Shown: piece after piece, positions 17,157 through 24,936 of the stretch | Layout of the letters: each line of letters starts with the position of its first letter | Position numbering within the stretch: position 1 is the first letter of the stretch | Assembly (NCBI GenBank): GCA_015064155.1 | Contig: SVST01000002.1 | Span: forward strand, 110,384-174,383 | Length of the DNA: 64,000 bases | Direction: 5' to 3' | From: Oscillospiraceae bacterium | GTDB lineage: Bacteria > Bacillota > Clostridia > Oscillospirales > CAG-272 | Position numbers and translations under genes: made by a program | Notes under the pieces: generated by a model | Databases searched by the model: none | What the model saw: the letters and a program-made list of their open reading frames with translations, nothing else | Told to the model about the DNA's origin: nothing

Positions 17157-18701
17157 ATGCTGCTTGACTACATCATTCTCGCAATCTACGCACTATCCAT
17201 GGTTGCGGTTGCAATCTATACCAAAAACCGTTCCGGCTCGGTAGAAGACTTTCTGCACGCGGGCAAGCGAGGGCTCAACGGGTGGATGACCGCGTTTGCC
17301 TACGGAACCACCTATTTTTCGGCGGTGATCTTCATCGGCTATGCCGGACAGTTCGGACGCGCATTCGGTCTTGCCTCGGTTTGGATCGGCATCGGAAACG
17401 CGCTGATCGGAACGCTGCTTGCATGGCTGGTGCTTGCAAAACGCACCAAAAATATGACCCAACGGCTTTCCTCCAAAACGATGCCCGATTTCTTTGAGAA
17501 GCGGTACGGTGACAGCCGCCTGAAAATCGTTTCTGCGGTGGTGATCTTCGTATTCCTGATCCCCTATTCGGCATCGGTGTACAACGGACTGAGCAGTCTT
17601 TTTGAAATCGTGTTCGGAATCGACGGTTGGATCATCATGCTGGCTCTTGCGGCATTGACGGCGCTTTACCTATTCTTCGGCGGTTATTTTGCCACGGCTC
17701 TGTCGGATTTCATCCAAGGGATCATCATGATCGCAGGTGTTGTACTGATGGTGATCTTCTTCATGAATTCCAAGGAAGTTTCCTGGGATATCTCACGGCT
17801 GACAAGCGACCCCAATCTGACATGGGTCACGTTTGACGGTGATCACAGCAAAGGACTTTACGGAACCACGGTTTCCCTGATCTCCTTGACACTGCTCACC
17901 TCACTCGGTGTTTGGGCGCTTCCGCAAACCGTTCACAAGTATTACGCCATCCGCGACAAAAAAGCCATCAAGCAGGGCGTGGTAGTCAGCACCGTCTTTG
18001 CACTGCTGATCGGCTTTATCGCCTACTTCACGGGAGCACTCAGCATCTTCTTCCCGTCGGTCGGCTCGGTTCCCGACGCACAGGTGCTGCCGCACATGCT
18101 CAAGCTCGTAATCCCCACGGGATTGATCGGTATCATCGCCGTTCTGATCCTTTCGGCAAGCATGTCCACCTTATCCTCGGTTTCGCTTGCCGGCGCGTCG
18201 GTGATTGCAATCGACCTTTACAAGGGTGTGGTCAATAAAAAGGCCTCCGATAAACGCGTGACGGTCACCATGCGTCTGCTCTGCCTCTTGTTCGTTTTGA
18301 TCTCGGTGGTGCTTGCAATCCTCAACGAGAAATTCGGGATTGCCGCCATTGCCTACATGATGGGCATCAGCTGGGGAACGCTTGCCGGCTGCTTCATCGG
18401 ACCCTTTGCGCTCGGTGTAGTTTGGAAGCGCGTGACGCGCCCCGCGGTGTGGACCTCAATCGTTGGCTCTTTGGTTTTAACGGGAGTATTGATCGTCCTT
18501 CTCGGCTACGACAAATGCGGCTACGGCTGCGACCTCGGCAAAGCCATCCAAACGGGAGTTTCCTGCTCCCCCTTGATCGGTGTGATCTGTATGCTGTTTT
18601 CTCTTTGCAGCACCGCGCTCGTCAGCTTGATTACCAAAAAGCCCGACGAAGCAATTGTTTACGAAGCATTCGAAAAGCCTTTGGAAGGCGAAATCAAATA
18701 A
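17157..18701 (+). CDS. Sodium:solute symporter (SSS family)
   Basis: A 514-residue permease with about 13 membrane segments. It begins MLLDYIILAIYALSMVAVAI and contains the family blocks VEDFLHAGKRGLNGWMTAFA, TMPDFFEKRYGDSRLK and ILSASMSTLSSVSLAGASVIAIDLYK, the last being the conserved segment around the Na+ site. It is the first gene of an operon for aryl-keto-acid metabolism, so uptake of an aromatic amino acid or arylacetate is inferred. The ATG at 17157 has only a weak ACGGAG site upstream, but the family start fits. Confidence 0.9.
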   Translation: MLLDYIILAIYALSMVAVAIYTKNRSGSVEDFLHAGKRGLNGWMTAFAYGTTYFSAVIFIGYAGQFGRAFGLASVWIGIGNALIGTLLAWLVLAKRTKNMTQRLSSKTMPDFFEKRYGDSRLKIVSAVVIFVFLIPYSASVYNGLSSLFEIVFGIDGWIIMLALAALTALYLFFGGYFATALSDFIQGIIMIAGVVLMVIFFMNSKEVSWDISRLTSDPNLTWVTFDGDHSKGLYGTTVSLISLTLLTSLGVWALPQTVHKYYAIRDKKAIKQGVVVSTVFALLIGFIAYFTGALSIFFPSVGSVPDAQVLPHMLKLVIPTGLIGIIAVLILSASMSTLSSVSLAGASVIAIDLYKGVVNKKASDKRVTVTMRLLCLLFVLISVVLAILNEKFGIAAIAYMMGISWGTLAGCFIGPFALGVVWKRVTRPAVWTSIVGSLVLTGVLIVLLGYDKCGYGCDLGKAIQTGVSCSPLIGVICMLFSLCSTALVSLITKKPDEAIVYEAFEKPLEGEIK

Positions 18702-18719
18702 ATCACGAAAGGTATTATC

Positions 18720-20021
18720 ATGATCTGGTCTAAAGAAGAAACTCTTCCAAGAGAAGAGCTGGAAGCATTACAGCTGGAGCGCTTACAAGAAACCGTCAAT
18801 CGGGTTTACGCAAAGGTTCCCGCTTATCGAAAAAAGATGGACGACGCCGGAGTCAAGCCCGAGGATATCAAAACGCTCAAGGATCTCTCGCGTCTTCCTT
18901 TCGTTACCAAGCAAGATATGCGCGACAATTATCCCTTTGGGTTGTTCGCGGTAGACAAGGACAGCCTGGTTCGCATCCATGCGTCAAGCGGCACCACGGG
19001 AAAACCCACCGTTGTGGGATACACGCAAAAGGACCTGGAAACCTGGACCGAGTGCGTGTCGCGTATTGCCTGCATGGGCGGTGCATCCTCGCACGACGTT
19101 GCACAGATCTGCTTCGGCTACGGCATGTTTACGGGTGCTTTGGGTCTGCACTACGGATTGGAAAAGATCGGTGCCGCCATCGTTCCCTCCTCTACGGGAA
19201 ACTCCGAAAAGCAGATCATGTACATGAAGGACTTCGAAACCTCGCTTTTGGTAGCAACCCCCTCCTATGCGCTTCGCTTGGCTGAGGTCGCAAGAGAGAT
19301 CGGCGTCGATCCCATCAAGGATCTGAAAGTCAAAATCGCACTGGTCGGAAGTGAGCTTCTCACCGACGCGATGCGCGAGGAAATGCATAAATACTGGGGC
19401 GAGGACGTTCTGATCACCTCCAACTACGGCATGAGCGAATTGATGGGACCCGGTGTTTCGGGCGAATGCTCCGAGCTTTGCGGAATGCACATCAACGAGG
19501 ACTTCTTCATCCCCGAAATCATCAACCCCGAAACCGGCGAGGTTCTGCCGACGGGCGAGCAAGGGGAATTGGTCATCACCTGCATCAAAAAAGAGGGTCT
19601 CCCTCTCATCCGCTACCGTACCAAGGATATCACGCGCTTGTTCTACGAAAAATGCAAGTGCGGCAGAACCTTCTGCCGCATGGAAAACCTTTCGGGACGA
19701 AGCGACGATATGCTCAAGATCCGCGGAGTCAACGTCTTCCCCAGCCAGATCGAGGAGGTCATTCTCAGCTTTGAGGAGCTGGGACCGCACTACGAGATCG
19801 TACTGGAGCGCGAGGGCTATCTCGATAAGCTGACCGTAAAGGTCGAGCTTGCACAAAGCACCGACGAGTTTGCCGTGCTGGAACGGATCACCAAGCAGGT
19901 TCGCAATAAGCTCAAGGTCGTTTTGGGTCTTGACGCAAAGGTTATGCCCGTATCGCCCAACACGCTGCAGCGCTTTGAGGGCAAAGCAAAAAGAGTAAAG
20001 GACTTAAGGAGTAATAAGTAA
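18720..20021 (+). CDS. paaK: Phenylacetate-CoA ligase family (aryl-acid CoA ligase)
   Basis: A 433-residue AMP-forming ligase of the PaaK type. The ATP-binding P-loop [14 protein letters not shown] is near residues 88-101, [16 protein letters not shown] is the adenylate-binding motif, and [10 protein letters not shown] and [20 protein letters not shown] mark the hinge and C-terminal domain. It would interconvert an arylacetate and its CoA thioester, either activating the acid or, running backwards, conserving ATP from arylacetyl-CoA made by the adjacent IorAB. It is 18 bases after the symporter and 1 base before iorA. Confidence 0.92.
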   Translation: MIWSKEETLPREELEALQLERLQETVNRVYAKVPAYRKKMDDAGVKPEDIKTLKDLSRLPFVTKQDMRDNYPFGLFAVDKDSLVRIHASSGTTGKPTVVGYTQKDLETWTECVSRIACMGGASSHDVAQICFGYGMFTGALGLHYGLEKIGAAIVPSSTGNSEKQIMYMKDFETSLLVATPSYALRLAEVAREIGVDPIKDLKVKIALVGSELLTDAMREEMHKYWGEDVLITSNYGMSELMGPGVSGECSELCGMHINEDFFIPEIINPETGEVLPTGEQGELVITCIKKEGLPLIRYRTKDITRLFYEKCKCGRTFCRMENLSGRSDDMLKIRGVNVFPSQIEEVILSFEELGPHYEIVLEREGYLDKLTVKVELAQSTDEFAVLERITKQVRNKLKVVLGLDAKVMPVSPNTLQRFEGKAKRVKDLRSNK

Positions 20022-20022
20022 T

Positions 20023-21762
20023 ATGGCAAAGAAAACCATTATGCTGGGAAATGAAGCGATCGCCAGAGGCGCGTATGAAGCAGGAGTTAAGGTATCGAGT
20101 GCCTACCCCGGAACCCCCAGCACCGAAATCAGTGAATATCTGGCAAAATATGACGAAGTATACACCGAATGGGCCCCCAACGAAAAGGTTGCGGCAGAGG
20201 TTGCCATCGGTGCATCGATCGCGGGTGTGCGCAGCTTTGCCTGCATGAAGCACGTCGGCTTGAACGTAGCGGCTGACCCGCTTTATACTTTCTCCTACAC
20301 CGGTGTTACCGGAGGTTCTCTTTTCGTGGTTGCCGACGACCCGGGTATGGCAAGCTCGCAAAACGAGCAAGATACCCGTATGATCGCTCGCGCGGCGCAC
20401 GTTCCCGTATTGGAGCCCTCCGACAGCCAGGAGGCAAAGGATTTCGTAAAATACGGCTATGAATTGAGTGAAAGCTACGATACCCCCGTCATTCTGCGCA
20501 CCACCACCAAGCTCGCGCATTCGCAAAGCGCGGTGGAGCTGTGCGACCGCACAGAGGTTGAGGATCGCGCATACGAAAGAAAGGTTGCCAAGTACGTGAT
20601 GATGCCCGCATCGGCAATCGGCAGACACTTGGTCGTAGAGGAGCGCGAAAAGCGCATGGCAGAGGACAGCGCGTCCTTCCCTTTCAACAAAATGGAAATC
20701 AACGACAAAAAGCTGGGCTTTATCACCTGCGGCATTGCATATCAGTACGTCAAGGAAGCCTTCCCGAATGCCAGCGTTCTCAAGTTCGGCTTGGTCAACC
20801 CGATTTCCAAGAAGCTCGTTGAGGACTTCGTATCTCAGGTAGAAACCGTTTACGTGTTTGAGGAGCTGGAGCCTGTCATCGAGGAGCAGGTTCGCGCCTG
20901 GGGCTTTGACGTCAAGGGCAAGGAATGCTTCACCCGTCAGGGAGAGTACAGCGTCAATCTGCTCAAGAAGGCGATTCTCGGTACCTCCGATATCGTCTTT
21001 GAAAAAGAGGACGCCCCCAACCGTCCTCCCATTCTCTGCCCCGGTTGCCCGCACAGAAGCGTCTTCTCGGTATTGAACAAGCTCAAGATTCATGCAGCAG
21101 GCGACATCGGCTGCTACACCTTGGGTGCTGTGGCACCTCTCGGTGTCATCGACACAACCATCTGCATGGGTGCCAGCATCTCCAGCCTGCACGGTATGGA
21201 AAAGGCACGCGGCAAGGAATACGTACAGAATTGGGTTGCCGTGATCGGTGACTCCACCTTCTTACATACCGGTATCAACTCGCTGATCAACATGGTTTAC
21301 AACAAGGCTACCGGAACCGTGATGATTCTGGACAACCGCACCACGGGTATGACGGGTCACCAGGATCATGCCGCTACCGGTAAGACCCTTAAGGGTGAGG
21401 AAACCAATGCCATCGACTTTGTAGAGCTTTGCCATGCAGTTGGTGTCAAGAACGTCATCGAGGTCAATGCTTTTGACGTAGAAAAGCTGACGGCAGTGGT
21501 CAAGGAAAGTGTTGCAAGCGATACCTTGACGGTTATCATCACCAAGTCTCCCTGCGTGCTTCTCAAGGGACAGAAGTTCCCCAATAAGTGCGTGGCAAAT
21601 CCCGAGGCTTGTAAAAAATGCGGCATGTGTCTGAAGATCGGATGCCCTGCCATTACCAAGCAGGCAGACGGCACCGTCAAGATCGACGAGACCATGTGCA
21701 ACGGCTGCGGTCTGTGCAAGAGCTACTGCAAATTCAACGCAATTGAAACGGTGGAGAAATAA
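20023..21762 (+). CDS. iorA: Indolepyruvate ferredoxin oxidoreductase, alpha subunit
   Basis: A 579-residue thiamine-diphosphate subunit that oxidatively decarboxylates aryl pyruvates (indole-, phenyl- and hydroxyphenylpyruvate) to aryl-CoA with reduction of ferredoxin. The N-terminal pyrimidine-binding domain contains SAYPGTPSTEISEYLAKY. The pyrophosphate domain contains CPGCPHRSVFSVLNKL and VAVIGDSTFLHTGINSL. The last 60 residues are an 8Fe ferredoxin domain with CKKCGMCLKIGCP and CNGCGLCKSYC. It is complete and followed 2 bases later by iorB. Confidence 0.95.
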   Translation: MAKKTIMLGNEAIARGAYEAGVKVSSAYPGTPSTEISEYLAKYDEVYTEWAPNEKVAAEVAIGASIAGVRSFACMKHVGLNVAADPLYTFSYTGVTGGSLFVVADDPGMASSQNEQDTRMIARAAHVPVLEPSDSQEAKDFVKYGYELSESYDTPVILRTTTKLAHSQSAVELCDRTEVEDRAYERKVAKYVMMPASAIGRHLVVEEREKRMAEDSASFPFNKMEINDKKLGFITCGIAYQYVKEAFPNASVLKFGLVNPISKKLVEDFVSQVETVYVFEELEPVIEEQVRAWGFDVKGKECFTRQGEYSVNLLKKAILGTSDIVFEKEDAPNRPPILCPGCPHRSVFSVLNKLKIHAAGDIGCYTLGAVAPLGVIDTTICMGASISSLHGMEKARGKEYVQNWVAVIGDSTFLHTGINSLINMVYNKATGTVMILDNRTTGMTGHQDHAATGKTLKGEETNAIDFVELCHAVGVKNVIEVNAFDVEKLTAVVKESVASDTLTVIITKSPCVLLKGQKFPNKCVANPEACKKCGMCLKIGCPAITKQADGTVKIDETMCNGCGLCKSYCKFNAIETVEK

Positions 21763-21764
21763 TT

Positions 21765-22331
21765 ATGACAAAGAATATTATGATAGTCGGCGTAGGCGGT
21801 CAGGGTACGCTCCTGACCAGCAGAATTATCGGCAAGACCGCAATGGAGCAGGGCTTCGACGTGAAGATTTCTGAGGTACACGGCATGGCGCAAAGAGGCG
21901 GCAGCGTGGTTACCTTCGTGCGCTTCGGAGAACAGGTCTTTGAGCCCGTGGTCGAGGAGGGTCAGGCAGACGTCATCATCGCGTTTGAGCGTCTGGAGGC
22001 ATTCCGATACGCACACTTCCTCAAAAAGGACGGTGTTTTGGTGGTCAACGATTGCCGAATCGATCCCATGACCGTGGTAATCGGCGCAAGAGAATACCCC
22101 GAAAACATTTTGGAAAAGCTGAAAAAGGACCATACCGTGTATGCCATCGACGGCATGGCTGCCGCGAAGGCACTGGGCAACAGCAAGGTTCTCAACTCGG
22201 TGGTGCTGGGCTACAGTGCAAAGTTTATCGGCTTTGATAAGGAAACCTGGCTTGACGTGGTGGAAAGAACCGTACCCCCGAAAACCATTGAAATCAACCA
22301 AAAAGCCTTCCTGCAAGGGTATGAAGCCTGA
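21765..22331 (+). CDS. iorB: Indolepyruvate ferredoxin oxidoreductase, beta subunit
   Basis: A 188-residue gamma-type subunit of the 2-oxoacid:ferredoxin oxidoreductase family. Typical motifs are IMIVGVGGQGTLLTSRIIG at the N-terminus and SEVHGMAQRGGSVVTFVRFG. It pairs with IorA encoded 2 bases upstream to form the active enzyme. A 65-base gap with a strong ribosome site separates it from the ACT protein. Confidence 0.95.
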   Translation: MTKNIMIVGVGGQGTLLTSRIIGKTAMEQGFDVKISEVHGMAQRGGSVVTFVRFGEQVFEPVVEEGQADVIIAFERLEAFRYAHFLKKDGVLVVNDCRIDPMTVVIGAREYPENILEKLKKDHTVYAIDGMAAAKALGNSKVLNSVVLGYSAKFIGFDKETWLDVVERTVPPKTIEINQKAFLQGYEA

Positions 22332-22396
22332 GAATGGTGAAAAACTACTGATATTCCCGGATAACCCCCAAAATTAAAACATAGGAGGAAGCTACC

Positions 22397-22825
22397 TTGT
22401 TTGCCAAACAGTTAACCGTATTTATCGAAAACAGAACGGGTCGTCTTTCCGAGGTTCTGACCGTTCTGAAATCCAATAACGTCAATATCCTCTCGCTCAG
22501 TCTTGCCGATACAACCGAATTCGGTCTTTTGCGCCTGATCGTCGATCAGCCCGCGCTCGGCAAGGAAAAGCTGACCGAAAAGGGATTTTCCTCGCTGATC
22601 TCCGACGTTTCCATCATTAAAATCGCGCATCAGGTCGGAGCCTTGCAGGAATTGCTCGCTGTCATCGACAAAAGTCGCGTGAACATCGAATACATGTACG
22701 GTCTTTCGATCGACGCAGACGTTGCGTACGTGGTGCTGAAGGCATCCGACAGCGAAGAGCTGGACGCCATTTTGACCAGATGCGGCATTGAAACCGTAAC
22801 GGGCGAACGCCTTTTAAATTCCTGA
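22397..22825 (+). CDS. Tandem ACT-domain protein (TTG start)
   Basis: A 142-residue protein made of two ACT domains: residues 1-70, starting FAKQLTVFIENRTGRLSEVLTVLKSNNVNILSL, and residues 72-142. The start is a TTG at 22397 with AGGAGGAA 8 bases upstream; no ATG fits. ACT domains bind amino acids. In this position after iorAB it probably senses an aromatic or branched amino acid and modulates the pathway; it has no catalytic or DNA-binding domain. Similar ACT genes are commonly found beside iorAB and paaK. Confidence 0.88.
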   Translation: MFAKQLTVFIENRTGRLSEVLTVLKSNNVNILSLSLADTTEFGLLRLIVDQPALGKEKLTEKGFSSLISDVSIIKIAHQVGALQELLAVIDKSRVNIEYMYGLSIDADVAYVVLKASDSEELDAILTRCGIETVTGERLLNS

Positions 22826-22841
22826 TATTTGAGGTATCAAA

Positions 22842-23654
22842 ATGATCATTGATTTCCACACGCACCTTTTCCCCGATAGAATCGCACAAAAGACGATTGA
22901 GCTGCTGTCACAAAAGGCAAACATCCCCGCACGCGCAGACGGCACGAGAGCAGGTCTTTTGCGAGCAATGGAAGCAGGCGACGTGGATATCGCGGTCAAT
23001 CTGCCCGTTCTGACCAACCCCTCAAGCTTTGACAAGGTCAACGGCTTTGCCAAAGAGATCAACGACACCTGCCGGGAAAGCGGACGGAGAATCCTCTCCT
23101 TTGCCGGCATTCACCCCGCTTGTGAGAATATCCCCGAAAAAATGAAGTGGATCCGCGAAAACGGATTTTTGGGGATCAAGCTCCATCCCGACTACCAGGA
23201 AACCTTTTTTGATGACGACGGATATTTAGAGATCGTTCGCGAGGCGGAAAAGCAGGATCTGATCGTGATCACACACGCAGGCGTGGATATCGGCTACCGC
23301 GGCTACCCCGTTCGGTGTACACCCGAGCGTGCCGCACGGGTCATTCAAAAAATCCCTTATGAAAAGCTGGTCTTGGCGCATCTTGGCGCAAGCGAGCTCT
23401 TCGACGAGGTGTACGAGTTGCTGTGTGGGTTGAACGTATATTTTGATACGGCATATATTTTGCACTTCGTGGGTGAGGAGTGCTTCAAGCGGATTCTTGA
23501 AAAGCACGGTGAGGACCGAATCCTATTCGGATCCGACTCCCCCTGGAGTGACATCGGAAAAGACGTCAATATGCTCAAATCATTTTCTTTGAATCGGGAA
23601 ACCGAGGAAAAGATCCTTTGCACAAACGCAAAAAAGCTACTTGGATTACAGTAA
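22842..23654 (+). CDS. Amidohydrolase-superfamily protein
   Basis: A 270-residue TIM-barrel metal-dependent hydrolase or decarboxylase. Metal-binding motifs visible are IDFHTHLFPD (HxH at residues 5-7), GIKLHPDYQE, ITHAGVDIG, VLAHLGASE and the terminal FGSDSPWSD. The combination fits the amidohydrolase-2 group. It lies inside the aromatic fermentation operon, 16 bases after the ACT gene, so the substrate may be an aryl-derived acid, but this is inference. Confidence 0.85.
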   Translation: MIIDFHTHLFPDRIAQKTIELLSQKANIPARADGTRAGLLRAMEAGDVDIAVNLPVLTNPSSFDKVNGFAKEINDTCRESGRRILSFAGIHPACENIPEKMKWIRENGFLGIKLHPDYQETFFDDDGYLEIVREAEKQDLIVITHAGVDIGYRGYPVRCTPERAARVIQKIPYEKLVLAHLGASELFDEVYELLCGLNVYFDTAYILHFVGEECFKRILEKHGEDRILFGSDSPWSDIGKDVNMLKSFSLNRETEEKILCTNAKKLLGLQ

Positions 23655-23666
23655 GGAGAAAATTCG

Positions 23667-24860
23667 ATGGGATACAATCAAAAAATGTTCGGGCTTGGAA
23701 GCAAGCGTTCGATCATCAGAGAAATTTTTGAATACAGCAAAACGCGCGCCAAGGAGATCGGAGCCGAAAACGTCTTTGATTTCAGCCTTGGAAACCCCAG
23801 TGTGCCGGCTCCTTGTGAGGTCAACGACACCATTCGTGAGCTGCTTGATTCCGAAAATTCGGTGCTGCTGCACGGATATACCTCGGCGCAGGGCGACTTA
23901 AAGGTCAGAGAGGCAATTGCCGACAGCATCAAAGCGCGCTTTGACGTTGCCATCACTCCGAACCACATTTATATGACCTGCGGCGCGGCGGCATCTCTTT
24001 CGATCTGCCTCAAAGCAGTGATCGAGGAGGACAAAGACGACGAGTGCATCGTTTTTGCACCGTTCTTTACCGAATACCGCGTGTTCATTGAAAACGCCGG
24101 CGGAAAGGTCGTGGTCAGCGCACCGATGGAGAAGACCTTCCAGATCGACGTTGCCGATTTTGAGGCAAAGCTTTCGCCCAAGACCAAAGCGGTGATCCTG
24201 AACTCTCCCAATAACCCCAGCGGTGTCGTCTACTCCGAGGAAACCGTCAAGGCACTGTGCGAGGTCTTGCGCAAAAAATCCGCCGAATACGGCAGTCCCA
24301 TCTACCTGATTGCCGACGAGCCCTACCGCGAATTGGTGTATTCCGACGTGACGGTTCCTTACCTCATGAACTACTACGAAAACACGTTGGTATGCTATTC
24401 CTACTCCAAGTCGCTGTCACTGCCCGGCGAGCGTATCGGCTACATCGCCGTTTCTCCCGCAATGGAGGACGGAGCCAATATTTACCTTGCCGTTTGCGGC
24501 GCGGGTCGTTCGCTCGGCTACGTTTGCGCGCCCAGTCTGTTCCAGCACGTCATTGCACGTTGCATGGATGCCAAGGTGGACATCGAAATCTACCGCGAAA
24601 ACCGCGACCTCTTGTATAACAATCTGACCGAATACGGCTACGAGTGCGTCAAGCCCGACGGCGCTTTCTATCTGTTCGTCAAGGCACTGGAGGACGACGC
24701 GTACAAGTTTTACGAAAAAGCCAAGCAGCATGAAATTTTGGTGGTTCCCTGCGACGACTTCGGTGTCAAGGGCTACGTCAGAATTGCGTACTGCGTAGAC
24801 AAGGCTCGCGTTCTGGGTGCGCTGCCCGCATTCAAAAAGCTTGCCGAAGAATACAAATAA
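23667..24860 (+). CDS. PLP-dependent aminotransferase, class I/II
   Basis: A 397-residue fold-type I aminotransferase. Motifs are FSLGNPSVPAP, NSPNNPSGVVYSEE, LIADEPYRELVYSD and YSYSKSLSLPGERIGYIAV, in which the second serine-lysine is the PLP Schiff-base site. As last gene of the operon it would convert an aromatic amino acid to the aryl pyruvate used by IorAB. The ATG at 23667 follows AAGGAGAAA. A strong palindromic terminator follows. Confidence 0.92.
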   Translation: MGYNQKMFGLGSKRSIIREIFEYSKTRAKEIGAENVFDFSLGNPSVPAPCEVNDTIRELLDSENSVLLHGYTSAQGDLKVREAIADSIKARFDVAITPNHIYMTCGAAASLSICLKAVIEEDKDDECIVFAPFFTEYRVFIENAGGKVVVSAPMEKTFQIDVADFEAKLSPKTKAVILNSPNNPSGVVYSEETVKALCEVLRKKSAEYGSPIYLIADEPYRELVYSDVTVPYLMNYYENTLVCYSYSKSLSLPGERIGYIAVSPAMEDGANIYLAVCGAGRSLGYVCAPSLFQHVIARCMDAKVDIEIYRENRDLLYNNLTEYGYECVKPDGAFYLFVKALEDDAYKFYEKAKQHEILVVPCDDFGVKGYVRIAYCVDKARVLGALPAFKKLAEEYK

Positions 24861-24868
24861 AATACCGC

Positions 24869-24900
24869 ATAAAGGCCGTACGGATCCGTACGGTCTTTAT
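24869..24900 (+). terminator. Palindromic terminator of the aromatic operon
   Basis: A 32-base inverted repeat centred on GGATCC: ATAAAGGCCGTACGGA then TCCGTACGGTCTTTAT, with one G-T pair. The T tract is short, so efficiency is uncertain. Confidence 0.7.
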
Positions 24901-24936
24901 CGAATAAACCCATACGAACGAGAAAGGAGGCAACGC

